Origin: Agrobacterium tumefaciens str. B6
GTDB lineage: Bacteria > Pseudomonadota > Alphaproteobacteria > Rhizobiales > Rhizobiaceae
Reading direction: 5' to 3'
Length of the DNA: 64,000 nucleotides
Assembly: GCF_001541315.1 (NCBI RefSeq)
Contig: NZ_LMVK01000049.1
Location: 186,001-250,000 of the forward strand
Shown: piece by piece, positions 36,855 through 45,891 of the stretch
How the letters are laid out: the number at the start of each line of letters is the position of its first letter
Numbering within the stretch: position 1 is the first letter of the stretch
Translations under genes and position numbers: made by a program
Notes under the pieces: generated by a model
Told to the model about the DNA's origin: nothing
The model's database searches: none
Seen by the model: the letters and a program-made list of their open reading frames with translations, nothing else

Positions 36855-37017
36855 CCATGATCTCTTGGGCGCAGTGTCCTTTTTCGCCTTCAAAGGGCAA
36901 GGCCTTTCGAATGGGGGCGATAGCGGACGACAAACACTGCCAATGAGCGGTGGAATTTCGCGGTCGTCGCTTCGAAAGACGAAGAGGTTCGAAATATTTT
37001 TCGGCGCGGATATCTCT

Positions 37018-37974
37018 TCACCGCGCCTTCATGCACACCACGGTCCTGTCATCGCTGAATTCGCTCGATGTTGACCCCTTCACCGACGGGTACTCGTTGA
37101 GCTTGTGAAAATCTGCTGTTTCGACGCGGGCGAATTCGGCTTCCCAGTCGGTAATGTTGATTCCGCTCGGCAGTGACAGATAACCGTCGGTAAAGATTTC
37201 CAGGCTGTTGACCGTGTCCTTGGCGAGCGACAGGTCAACCGTCCCCTCCTCCATCACCGTCCCGCCATTGATCGAGGCGTAGCCCAAAACATGGCCTTGT
37301 CTGTTTGCATAATGTGGTTGAACGCGAATTCCGCCCATCAGAAATTCTTCGACGGCTTCGATCTCGGCTTGAAGGCCGCTTGCGGCAGCGGCTGTTGTGA
37401 TCACTTTTTCCGCGTCCGTCGCGCTCATGATCCCGGCTTTAACCGCGGCACGAAGGCCGGAAAATATGGTGGCGCGGGTTTTGGCCTCCGCTGCATCACC
37501 ATCCGCAAGTGACGCGAAAAGTTGTTTGAAGACGTGGATACGCGCCGACGTGCTGACCCGGTCTATGAGCTTGGCATGCTGCAGCAGCCTGCTCCCATTG
37601 ATGCGAACACCGGAATCGCCTGCCAAAAGCAGCCGAAAGCTGTCACCCATATCGGCAACGATGGCGAGCGTGGTCGATGGTGGGTGGCTGGCATTGATGC
37701 GTTCGGCTTCCTTTTTCAGGATATCGCTGATGGTTTGGAACAGCGTGGTTGCCTCGCAATTTTGCAAAGTACCCTGGATGCTCATTTCCGCCACTGCATT
37801 TGCGGCCGCAAGGGCTGCAATGCGGCCGGAACTCAGCCCTCCATAATTCACGCCGGTCGGGTCAGTCGCACCGTCGAAAACGGCGAGAACCCGTCCTGGA
37901 AGAAGAATTGCCACATCGTCCCCCGGCATTGCGGCATTCTTGTATTTCGATTGCGAAAAGCTCGCGATATTCAT
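37018..37974 (-). CDS. PP2C-like serine/threonine phosphatase
   Basis: The 318-aa protein shows the aspartate pattern of the PPM/PP2C metal-dependent phosphatases: GDDVAILL near the start, VLAVFDGATDP, LLLAGDSGVRI, EIFTDGYLSLP and the terminal SDDRTVVCM. About 80 residues in the middle (residues 150-230) form an Ala-rich insert. It is 81 bp downstream of the ABC permease gene and in the same direction, so it is probably the last gene of that transport operon. Its target protein or metabolite is unknown. Confidence 0.78.
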   Translation of the reverse strand: MNIASFSQSKYKNAAMPGDDVAILLPGRVLAVFDGATDPTGVNYGGLSSGRIAALAAANAVAEMSIQGTLQNCEATTLFQTISDILKKEAERINASHPPSTTLAIVADMGDSFRLLLAGDSGVRINGSRLLQHAKLIDRVSTSARIHVFKQLFASLADGDAAEAKTRATIFSGLRAAVKAGIMSATDAEKVITTAAAASGLQAEIEAVEEFLMGGIRVQPHYANRQGHVLGYASINGGTVMEEGTVDLSLAKDTVNSLEIFTDGYLSLPSGINITDWEAEFARVETADFHKLNEYPSVKGSTSSEFSDDRTVVCMKAR

Positions 37975-38055
37975 CGTATTGTTTCCTTGCAGAGAGGAGC
38001 AGGCGGCGACACCCCGGTCGCCGCTGCTTTAGTCTTTCATGAGGGTTTCAAGCGA

Positions 38056-39741
38056 TCAGACGAAGGAGGCTTTCTTGTCTTCCGACAGACGGAAGACCAC
38101 GAAGACGCAGACCCCGGTACTGACCAGAAGCAGGGTGGACAGCGCCGCCGCCGTGCCGAATTCACCATCGATCACCTGAATATAGATCAGCACCGGCATG
38201 GTGATCGTTCGTGCAGTGTAGAGGATCAGCGTCGAGGATAGTTCGTTGATGGCGGTGATGAAGCTCATCAGCGAACCGATGATGAGACCGGGCAGCATCA
38301 GCGGCACTGTCACCGACACGAAGGTCTTTGCCGGCGAAGCCCCGAGATTGACCGCGGCCTCCTCAATGGAAGGCTTGATCTGCCTGAGGATCGATGTCGT
38401 CGAGCGGACGCCATAGGGCAGCCGGCGGATAAACACCAGAAGGATGATGATGAGCGCCGTCCCGGTGATATCAAAGGGCGGATAACGGAACGTCGTGACA
38501 TAACCGATCGCCATGACGACGCCGGGAATGAGATAGGGCACCATCAAAAGCAGATCCAGAGAGCCGGAGATGGCATTGTCGCGTCGAACGACGATGAAGG
38601 AGAGCAGGCCGGAAACGATGGCAATCAGAACAACGGCAGCCAGAGCAAAGGTGAAACTGTTGGCAATCGCCTGCGGTGAATCGCGAAGGATGCGGGCGTA
38701 GCTGTCCAATCCGAAACCTCCGGTAAAGACGGGACCACTGGTTGCAAGGAACGACGTATAGATGACCGTGAGCGACGGCAGCATGGCGATGAACACTACA
38801 AAATAACAGAAGCCGTGCACGATGAAGGATTTAAGCGGGCGCATGGCCTGCTTGACCGGCCGGTTGGTCAGCGAACTGGCGTAACGACGCTTGGCAAGAA
38901 TGTGCCGCTGCAACAGAAGTGCCGCCATGGAGATCGCAATCATCACCATGGAAATAGTCACCGCCATAGTCGGCGTACCGGCCATTTCGGAGGTGTATTG
39001 CGCATAGGCGATGGTCGAAAGCGTTCGGATGCCCTTGCCGAGGATTGCCGGTGTTCCAAAGTCGGCGATGGACAGCACGAAGCAGATGATCGCCCCGGTG
39101 CTGACGGCCGGAAAGACCAGCGGCAGGGTGATCTTGCGGAAACGCTGGAACGCCGTGCAGCCGAGGTTTTCCGCCGCATCCTCATAGGACTTGTTGATGG
39201 TGTTCAGCGCATTTTCCGTCATCAGATAGATGTAGGGGAAGAACTTCAGGCTGAAGACCATCACGATGCCCGGGATCCCGTAGATCGTCGGCAAGGAAAT
39301 GCCGGCGAAGGACAGGAGGTTGGTGACAGCACCATTGGCACCGAACAGCATGATCCAGGCATAGGCACCGATGAACGGCGGCGCACAGAGCACCAGCACC
39401 GCAAATGTAGCGATGAACGTGCGCCCCTTGATGCGATAGCGGGAGGTACAAAAGGCTAGCGGAATGCCGAGAAGGCAGGCACCCAGCATGCCCAGCACAC
39501 CGATGAGAAGCGTATTCCAGAGTGCGACGGTATAAAAACGCCGTGTGAATACTTCCGCATAGTTGCTGAAACCGAACGCACCGGTTTTGGCATCGAAGAA
39601 ACTGATGAAAAACACGCTGAAAATCGGCAGAATCAGAAAGATCGCCAGCAGGATGACGGCGAACACCGTCACGCTTGTCCAAAAACCCGGCAGTCGCGCG
39701 CGGAAACCGCCCGTCGTTGCAGTCGCAGTCATATCCGTCAT
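38056..39741 (-). CDS. ABC transporter permease, ferric-iron type, two fused permease domains
   Basis: The 561-aa membrane protein contains two binding-protein-dependent permease domains of six segments each. The EAA-type loops are YEDAAENLGCTAFQRFRKITLPLVFPAV (first half) and IEEAAVNLGASPAKTFVSVTVPLMLPGL (second half). This doubled form is the FbpB/SfuB class of iron(III) permeases, also used for 2-aminoethylphosphonate-like substrates. The start overlaps the ATPase stop by ATGA, so coupling is tight. Confidence 0.9.
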   Translation of the reverse strand: MTDMTATATTGGFRARLPGFWTSVTVFAVILLAIFLILPIFSVFFISFFDAKTGAFGFSNYAEVFTRRFYTVALWNTLLIGVLGMLGACLLGIPLAFCTSRYRIKGRTFIATFAVLVLCAPPFIGAYAWIMLFGANGAVTNLLSFAGISLPTIYGIPGIVMVFSLKFFPYIYLMTENALNTINKSYEDAAENLGCTAFQRFRKITLPLVFPAVSTGAIICFVLSIADFGTPAILGKGIRTLSTIAYAQYTSEMAGTPTMAVTISMVMIAISMAALLLQRHILAKRRYASSLTNRPVKQAMRPLKSFIVHGFCYFVVFIAMLPSLTVIYTSFLATSGPVFTGGFGLDSYARILRDSPQAIANSFTFALAAVVLIAIVSGLLSFIVVRRDNAISGSLDLLLMVPYLIPGVVMAIGYVTTFRYPPFDITGTALIIILLVFIRRLPYGVRSTTSILRQIKPSIEEAAVNLGASPAKTFVSVTVPLMLPGLIIGSLMSFITAINELSSTLILYTARTITMPVLIYIQVIDGEFGTAAALSTLLLVSTGVCVFVVFRLSEDKKASFV

Positions 39742-40835
39742 GACAGGCGCTCCCCGGTTACACCGTCACCAAACAATTGCGTATCGCCCGCAAACCAGGA
39801 GAAAGTCGTTTTCTGGTTTGGCTGAAGCGCGATGATCTCCGGCGATGGCTTGGTGATCGCCTCGATTTCCTCACCCGACGAGAGCACGGCAGCGACGTTC
39901 ATCTCACGACCGGTGAAGCTGACCTGCCTTATCGTCACGGGCAGTTCGATGCGCTCATCACCATTGCCTTTGGAAGGACCAACAGAAATCGCCTCCGGGC
40001 GGATCGCAGCGACGATCTTCCGGTCCCTGGAAATCGCATCCGCCTGCGGCAGCGTCACCTTGAGGCCGGAAATGGATGTCTGCCCGCCCGAACGGTCAAG
40101 CGTCAGGAAATTGTTGGCCCCCACGAAGGAAGCGACAAAGCGGTTGGCGGGATTGTTATAGACCTCCCACGGCGGTGCAGCCTGCTGAATGACGCCGCCA
40201 TACATCACGCAAACCAGATCGGACATGGCAAGCGCCTCTTCCTGATCATGGGTGACATAAACGGTGGTGATGTTCATGGCCTGCTGGATTTCGCGCAGTT
40301 CGCGCCGCAGGTCCACGCGGAGTTTGGCGTCGAGGTTGGACAGCGGCTCATCCATCAAAAGCACTTTGGGATTGATGACGAGCGCGCGCGCCAGGCCCAC
40401 ACGCTGCTGCTGGCCGCCGGAAAGTTCGTGCGGCATACGCTTGGCATAGGGAGCAAGCTGGACGATATCGAGAATCCTGCCGACCCGTTCGCGGATCTCG
40501 GCGGAAGACGCCTTGCGTTGCTTCAGCCCGAAGGCGACATTGTCAAATACGGAAATATGCGGAAAGACCGCATAATCCTGAAAGACCATGCCAACATCTC
40601 GCTTATGGGCGGGCACATGTTCGATCGCCTGTCTTTCAATGCTGATGCTGCCGCTGTCCTGCTGGTGAAAACCGGCAATCGTGCGCAGAAGCGTGGTCTT
40701 GCCACAACCGCTCGGTCCAAGAAGCGTGAAAAACGATCCTGACGGGATGGAGATATTGATGTCGGAGAGAGCAACGACATCCCGGTAACTTTTCTTGATG
40801 CTGGTAATTTCTACGGCGGCCATGTGCTGCTCCAT
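39738..40835 (-). CDS. ABC transporter ATP-binding protein, ferric-iron type
   Basis: The product is 365 aa from the ATG at 40835 (MEQHMAAVE), preceded by TAGGAT. A further ATG at 40823 is possible. Walker A is GPSGCGKTT, the signature is LSGGQQQRVGLARAL, Walker B is [12 protein letters not shown], and the switch is VTHDQEEA. The C-terminal 110 residues form a TOBE-type regulatory domain. It energises the permease encoded next to it. The gene is preceded by the binding protein gene. Confidence 0.93.
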   Translation of the reverse strand: MEQHMAAVEITSIKKSYRDVVALSDINISIPSGSFFTLLGPSGCGKTTLLRTIAGFHQQDSGSISIERQAIEHVPAHKRDVGMVFQDYAVFPHISVFDNVAFGLKQRKASSAEIRERVGRILDIVQLAPYAKRMPHELSGGQQQRVGLARALVINPKVLLMDEPLSNLDAKLRVDLRRELREIQQAMNITTVYVTHDQEEALAMSDLVCVMYGGVIQQAAPPWEVYNNPANRFVASFVGANNFLTLDRSGGQTSISGLKVTLPQADAISRDRKIVAAIRPEAISVGPSKGNGDERIELPVTIRQVSFTGREMNVAAVLSSGEEIEAITKPSPEIIALQPNQKTTFSWFAGDTQLFGDGVTGERLS

Positions 40836-40939
40836 GACATATCCTACGCGGCACACGACCACGGCGAACTGAACGACGATGCGGATGTGAACGAGATCAG
40901 CGGGGACGGTGTCCTGACGTACCGCCCCCTGCAATGTTC

Positions 40940-41932
40940 TTACTGGACGTCGAGAAGGATCTCGTTCCATTTTTCCATCAGGCGCGAGCGGTTGTCCGCA
41001 GCCCATTTGAAATCGTACTTCGCATCCGGAACATCTGACAGCGGAACCAGTGCCGCGTTCGCCGGAACATCGGTTCGGACCGAGCGACGGCCGGCTTTCA
41101 CTACGATTTCCTGTGCTTCCTTGGAGATGATGAAATCGATAAAGGCTTTGCCGTTTTCAGCGTTCGGGGCACCCTTGACTAGTGCCATGCCGTCAGGCGC
41201 AATTGCCGTGCCTTCTTTCGGGTAGACAATCTCGACCGGAGCGCTGCCGAGCTTGTAGCGCAGGGCGGCATCTTCAAGCGTGATACCGACGGCCTGCTCC
41301 CCATCATTGACAAAACGCGGTACGGCGCCTGAAGAGGTCGATAGGACAGAGTTGCCAAGGATGCCGGTATAGATCTCCCAGCCCTTCTCCTCACTGTCGA
41401 AGTCCTGCAAAACCGTTGCCATCTGGATATAGGCGGAACCGGACTGATCGGCACGGGCCGAGGAGATCAGGCCCTTGTATTCAGGCTTGGCAAGATCGGC
41501 CCAGGATGTCGGAACCGGTGCACCTTTCAGAGCCTCCTTGTTGACTATGAAGGCCGTCACGACAGCTGTGAAAGGCACCCAGTTCGCACTTGGCGAGAAG
41601 GCGGAGTTTATCGAGGCGGCTTCGACAGGCTTGTAAGGTTCGAAAAGATCTGCAGAGAAATCGATCACCGTTCCGTCGACACTCCAGATCACGTCGCCTG
41701 CCGCCTTGCCGCTTTCAGCTTTGATGCGGTTCATCAGCTCACCGGATCCGGCTTTGACAAGCTCGACCTTGGTGCCGGTCTTCTTTTCAAACAGGGGCAG
41801 CAACTCGTCCATAAGCTGCTGCGGCGCTGCCGAATAGACCACGACAGTACCTTCCGCCTGGGCAAGAGTGGCACTGGCCATGAATGCCGCGCCAGCAAAA
41901 AGGCGCGCAAAAATAGTGTGTGATTGACGCAT
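40940..41932 (-). CDS. Periplasmic substrate-binding protein of the iron-type ABC importer
   Basis: The 330-aa protein begins with a signal peptide (about 26 residues, cut after LAQA). The mature part starts EGTVVVYSAAPQQLMDELLPLFEKKTGTKVELVKAGSGELMNRI, the opening of family 1 solute-binding proteins such as FbpA/AfuA. The late segment APDGMALVKGAPNAENGKAFIDFIISKEAQEIV is typical too. The double tyrosine that binds ferric iron in classical FbpA is not evident, so another substrate is possible. It is the first gene of the operon, 104 bp before the ATPase gene and divergent from a ROK regulator. Confidence 0.88.
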   Translation of the reverse strand: MRQSHTIFARLFAGAAFMASATLAQAEGTVVVYSAAPQQLMDELLPLFEKKTGTKVELVKAGSGELMNRIKAESGKAAGDVIWSVDGTVIDFSADLFEPYKPVEAASINSAFSPSANWVPFTAVVTAFIVNKEALKGAPVPTSWADLAKPEYKGLISSARADQSGSAYIQMATVLQDFDSEEKGWEIYTGILGNSVLSTSSGAVPRFVNDGEQAVGITLEDAALRYKLGSAPVEIVYPKEGTAIAPDGMALVKGAPNAENGKAFIDFIISKEAQEIVVKAGRRSVRTDVPANAALVPLSDVPDAKYDFKWAADNRSRLMEKWNEILLDVQ

Positions 41933-42030
41933 AAGGAGGCTCCGTTTTTTTTGTTCCCTGACAGACGAGACGCTGCGACATGATTTTTTGCTGTTTTCCC
42001 GTCGCGGCTCGTTGCCTAATATTTATTTTC

Positions 42031-42040
42031 TTTACGTAAA
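42031..42040. promoter_or_regulatory. Palindrome in the importer / ROK intergenic region, candidate operator
   Basis: TTTACGTAAA is a perfect 10-bp palindrome within an AT-rich part of the 291-bp divergent spacer, about 99 bp from the binding protein start. ROK and LacI regulators bind dyads of this sort. The assignment is by position and symmetry only. Confidence 0.4.
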
Positions 42041-42223
42041 TTAATAAGTCAAGCGTGAATTTTCTACCGAATTCGGAATGCGCTAGATCGCTGATAAACA
42101 ACGGTATTATAACGAACGTCAGACTTCGTCCCGAGCACTTGCTTCCGCTTAGGCTGGGAAATTTGCTGTACAATCACGCAGTTTGCGCTATTCATCCGGC
42201 GTAACGTCTCCCGGGAGAATGGT

Positions 42224-43357
42224 TTGATCGACCTCGGCTACAATGAGCGACGCCTGCTTGAAATCTTGCGTGGCAAGGGAGGCATGTCGCGCATTGAACT
42301 CGCGCGCGAGATGGACGTCTCCGCGCCAACCCTCACCCGCCTGACCGCCAATCTTCTGGAATCCGGCCTGATCCTAGAAGCAGAAGAAGCGCGCAGTGAC
42401 GGCAAACGGGGAAAACCGTCCACTGCTATCGAAATCAATCCAAACGGGCTTTTCACGCTCGGGGTCTATTTCAATCCAGACGATCTGCGTGTCTGTATCG
42501 CCGATCTCAACGGCACGATCAGGCAGGAAATTCGGTCCGAGCTTGAAGGGTACAGTTTCGAGCACATTATGGAGATGGCCGAGACGGCTGCCCGCCAAGT
42601 GCTGGAAAAGGCTAAAATCAGAAAGAAGGATGTCCTCGGCTGCGGCATCAGCTTTCCGGGCCACTTCAAGCGCGATCGAGGCCATGTCTTTCGCATCAAA
42701 CAGTTCGAGAACTGGCGCGACATCGACGTCGACAAGGACTTCCAGCCCTATTTCGATTTCCCGGTCTTTCATGAAAACGACGGCAACACCGTCATTCTCT
42801 CCGAGCTTTATTACGGAGCGGGCCGCAGTATCCGTAACTTTGCGATGATCTGGCTGACATATGGCATCGGCGGCGCCGTCGTGGTGCAGCGTCATCTCTA
42901 TCGCGGCACGAACGGCAATGCTGGCGAGTTTGGTGGCCTGTTTCCAAAATCACATCCGCGTCCCTCCGGACAGGATCTTTGCGACACGCTTTCCGCCCAC
43001 GGGTTGGATATCCGGCGTTTGAAGGATATCGATGAAAGCTATTGCGACCATCCCGCCGTGGTTACCTGGCTGGAAAGGGCAACGGACCAGCTTCGGTTGC
43101 TGGCTCTGACCGTCGCCCGAACGATGGATCCCGGCGCCATCATTTTTGGCGGATCATTGCCCGACTGGATTCTTGACCATATCGTACAGCGCATCGGGTC
43201 GCTGGAAATGCTTGGTGAGGATTTCTTCGTAGAGCCCCCGGAAATACGCAAATCGATGATGAGTGACCTGCCGCATCTCGGTGCCGCCAGCATACCGATC
43301 TACCGTGCCACGACGCCCAGCTATTATTCAGGCAGGGCGCTGAAGGGATGGGCTTAG
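42224..43357 (+). CDS. ROK-family transcriptional regulator
   Basis: The 377-aa protein has an N-terminal winged helix (NERRLLEILRGKGGMSRIELAREMDVSAPTLTRLTANLLESGLI, residues 8-50) and a sugar-kinase-like ROK domain (about 80-370) with NAGEFGGLFPKS. The usual ROK zinc motif CxCGxxGC is not seen; RPSGQDLCDTLS replaces it. The start is TTG at 42224; the ATG at 42219 would terminate at once. It is divergent from the ABC importer operon and probably controls it. Confidence 0.85.
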   Translation: MIDLGYNERRLLEILRGKGGMSRIELAREMDVSAPTLTRLTANLLESGLILEAEEARSDGKRGKPSTAIEINPNGLFTLGVYFNPDDLRVCIADLNGTIRQEIRSELEGYSFEHIMEMAETAARQVLEKAKIRKKDVLGCGISFPGHFKRDRGHVFRIKQFENWRDIDVDKDFQPYFDFPVFHENDGNTVILSELYYGAGRSIRNFAMIWLTYGIGGAVVVQRHLYRGTNGNAGEFGGLFPKSHPRPSGQDLCDTLSAHGLDIRRLKDIDESYCDHPAVVTWLERATDQLRLLALTVARTMDPGAIIFGGSLPDWILDHIVQRIGSLEMLGEDFFVEPPEIRKSMMSDLPHLGAASIPIYRATTPSYYSGRALKGWA

Positions 43358-43438
43358 CCGCGGTTAGTCGGTAGCCTTCCCGCCCGATAACGGATTAAGT
43401 TGCCGGGTGTCGGCACCCCTGACCCGACAACAATTTTT

Positions 43439-43992
43439 ATGGGAGTTTTATCCAGGCTGAACCGGTGCAGGTCCCGTGACTTCTTCCGCTGAAAGCCTGC
43501 GCGTCTCCGATAATCTCCCCGCGTGAATTCAAGGGTTCGATGGGCCGGCCTTGCCTTCACCGTGGCTGTGGCCACGGCCGCCCACGCCGGAGAGCAGGTC
43601 GGGCGAACAATCACCTCCTTCATGCCGCTCAGCGCTGAGCCGCCGCTGCTGATGATCTCCATCGACGCCAGCAGCCGCATGGTCGACCTCATCGCCGCGA
43701 GCAGGCGATTTTCCGTTGCAGCATTGGCCAAAGGACAGGAGGAGATTGCCGATGCCTTTGCGGGAAAGGCAAATCATCCGGACCGGTTCAGCATCGGAGA
43801 CTGGGATACCTGGCCATCAGGAAGCCCTAAACTTGCCGATGCGCTGCTATCCATGGATTGCGAACTTGTCGGTTCCATCGATGCCGCAGACCACATCCTG
43901 TTCCTGGGCGGCATCATCGAAGCCGTCAAAATCCGCTGAGCAAAGCCCTGCTGTGGAGCGAACGCGCCTATTCCGCCCCTCCCTCGCGATAA
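43439..43992 (+). pseudogene. Second, frameshifted copy of the flavin reductase gene
   Basis: The sequence is closely similar to the flavin reductase gene at 36270-36833, including the segment GRTITSFMPLSAEPPLLMISIDASSRMVDL and the tail ALLSMDCELVGSIDAADHILF. Between the shared CCGCTGAAAG and TTCACCGTGG anchors this copy is one base longer, which shifts the frame near 43540-43555. The original start (about 43439) then runs to an early stop. A second shift near 43925 gives a premature stop. The original end (KALLWSERAY) is readable only in another frame, up to 43992. An open frame at 43523-43939 remains but lacks both ends. Confidence 0.82.
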
Positions 43993-44027
43993 ACCGGGAC
44001 GACCCTTATCGCCATGACCGGCAACTG

Positions 44028-44972
44028 CTAGAGAAAAATTGCCTGCTGTCGGCGTCTGTCGCCATTTGCGCGGGCAAAGATGCCAGGAGCGACACCGTTT
44101 CTTTTGCGGAAAGCGGTGCTGAATGCGCTGGCGGATTCATAACCGATCTCCTCCGCGATATGATCGAGGGACTTTATCCCGCGCATCAGCGCGTCTCTGG
44201 CAAGCGCCATCCGCCAGCGGGCCAGATATTCGATCGGCGCGCAGCCGAGCATTTCATTAAAACGCGCTGCGAAAGCCGAGCGCGACATGCCGGCGATCCC
44301 GGCCAGTTCGGCCACGGTCCAGTTCGCACGGATATTGGCGTGCATGGCGGACAATGCGCGGGCAAGCCCGGGCAAACGCATCCCCTTCACCAGCCCCGCC
44401 GGAATTGCCTCGCTGCCCGCGTTCGGCCGACGCAGCACTTCAACCAGCAGAACCTCCAGAATGCGCCGGATGATCAGCTCCTTGCCAGCATCCTCGCGCG
44501 CGCATTCTTCCGACAGCAATTCGATCAGGCGCGCCAGCCGGGATGCTCCGCCCTCACCCGCCGGCACATGGATCAGGTCCGGCATCAGCGACAGCAGAAG
44601 CGCCGCATTGACCCGCTCGAACATGAAGCTTCCGCCCAGCGCGACAAAATCAGGCTCCCCTTCCTGTTCACCATGCCGCACCGCCCGGCCTTGCGGCTCG
44701 ACCGGAATACAGTCGACGTCGGGATCGCTGCAAAGCGAGAAGGCGGGCGTGGAGGGCAAAAGCAGGAAATCACCCCTCGTCAACCGCAGGGGCTCCCGGC
44801 CATCGATCATGATCCATGCCGCACCGGTCAGAACGACGGCAAAACCCGGCGCATCATAGGCGCCATAACGCACACCCCAACGGCCCCGGCCGGAGATTGG
44901 CTTTGAAACGGCGGCGCTCGGCCGCAAAAGATCGATGATATCGCTAAGAGGATCCACTGTCTGGACGATCAA
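44028..44972 (-). CDS. AraC-family transcriptional regulator
   Basis: The 314-aa protein has an N-terminal cupin-type sensor domain (LRLTRGDFLLLPSTPAFSL) and two C-terminal helix-turn-helix motifs (WTVAELAGIAGMSRSAFAARFNEMLGCAPIEYLARWRMALARDALM and SLDHIAEEIGYESASAFSTAFRKRNGVAPG). It is of the subgroup often next to oxidoreductases. It is divergent from the SDR gene at 45051 and likely regulates it. The start at 44972 is TTG; a GTG at 44957 is an alternative. Confidence 0.9.
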   Translation of the reverse strand: MIVQTVDPLSDIIDLLRPSAAVSKPISGRGRWGVRYGAYDAPGFAVVLTGAAWIMIDGREPLRLTRGDFLLLPSTPAFSLCSDPDVDCIPVEPQGRAVRHGEQEGEPDFVALGGSFMFERVNAALLLSLMPDLIHVPAGEGGASRLARLIELLSEECAREDAGKELIIRRILEVLLVEVLRRPNAGSEAIPAGLVKGMRLPGLARALSAMHANIRANWTVAELAGIAGMSRSAFAARFNEMLGCAPIEYLARWRMALARDALMRGIKSLDHIAEEIGYESASAFSTAFRKRNGVAPGIFARANGDRRRQQAIFL

Positions 44973-45050
44973 TAATGAATTACAGTGTCAAGAGCATATA
45001 TCATCCAGAACACATCGTCTATTTCAGGTCATATCGAACAATGGAGACTT

Positions 45051-45803
45051 ATGATGACCAAGACCATCCTCATCACCGGCACCTCATCCGGCTATGGCAA
45101 ATCGACCGCCGAATTTTTCCTCTCGCGTGGCTGGAATGTCGTTGCGACCATGCGGCGTCCGGATCCCGATCGCTTCGGCGGCAATAATGACCGGTTGCGC
45201 GTCCTGCCGCTGGATGTGACGGACGGGCAAAGCATCGCGGCCCTGATCGATGCGGCAGGTCCGGTCGATGTGCTGGTGAACAATGCCGGCATCGGCATGG
45301 TCGGCGCTTTCGAAGCAACGCCAATGTCGGCAATCCGCACGATCTTCGACACCAACAGCTTTGGTGTGATGGCAATGACGCAGGCGATCATTCCCCAGAT
45401 GCGAAAGCGCCGGTCCGGCGCGATCATCAACGTCACATCCAGCGCCACGCTCGCCTCCTTCCCGCTCGCCGCCGCCTACACCGCCAGCAAGCAGGCAATC
45501 GAAGGTTTCTCCGGTTCACTTGCCCATGAACTCGGTCATTTCAACATCCGGGTGAAGCTGGTGGAACCGGGCTATGCACCAACCACCCGTTTCACGACAA
45601 ATGCCATCCTTCCGCTGGAAGAGCTGCTGCCGGACGATTACATGGACTTCGCAGGCCCAGTTCTTGAAAGCTTCGCCAAACCGGCCATGACGACCAGCGA
45701 ACAGGACGTCGCCGAAGCGATCTGGAGCGCCGTTCATGATGTGTCCGGCCAGCTCCGTTTTCCCGCTGGCCCTGACGCAATTGCGCTGGCTCAGGCGGGG
45801 TGA
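45051..45803 (+). CDS. Short-chain dehydrogenase/reductase
   Basis: The 250-aa product is a classical SDR. The NAD(P) motif is TGTSSGYGKS (a TGxxxGxG form), NNAG follows, and the catalytic triad is S (NVTSSATLA), Y and K (YTASKQAIEGF). The segment VKLVEPGY follows as usual. Starts at 45051 and 45054 are both possible, with GGAGACTT upstream. The gene is divergent from AraC and convergent with the glycerophosphodiesterase gene. Its substrate is unknown. Confidence 0.92.
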   Translation: MMTKTILITGTSSGYGKSTAEFFLSRGWNVVATMRRPDPDRFGGNNDRLRVLPLDVTDGQSIAALIDAAGPVDVLVNNAGIGMVGAFEATPMSAIRTIFDTNSFGVMAMTQAIIPQMRKRRSGAIINVTSSATLASFPLAAAYTASKQAIEGFSGSLAHELGHFNIRVKLVEPGYAPTTRFTTNAILPLEELLPDDYMDFAGPVLESFAKPAMTTSEQDVAEAIWSAVHDVSGQLRFPAGPDAIALAQAG

Positions 45804-45835
45804 CGCCCGATAGCGACTTCACCGTGTGGCGATAG

Positions 45836-45876
45836 CGTCGAACAAGCGAAGGACGTGCTTCGTCGCTTGTTCGACG
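45836..45876. terminator. Hairpin between convergent SDR and phosphodiesterase genes
   Basis: CGTCGAACAAGCGA (45836-45849) pairs perfectly with TCGCTTGTTCGACG (45863-45876) around a 13-nt loop. It lies between the stop codons of two convergent genes, which suits a bidirectional terminator. No long T-run is present on either side. Confidence 0.65.
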
Positions 45877-45891
45877 GTAGCGACGGCGCCT

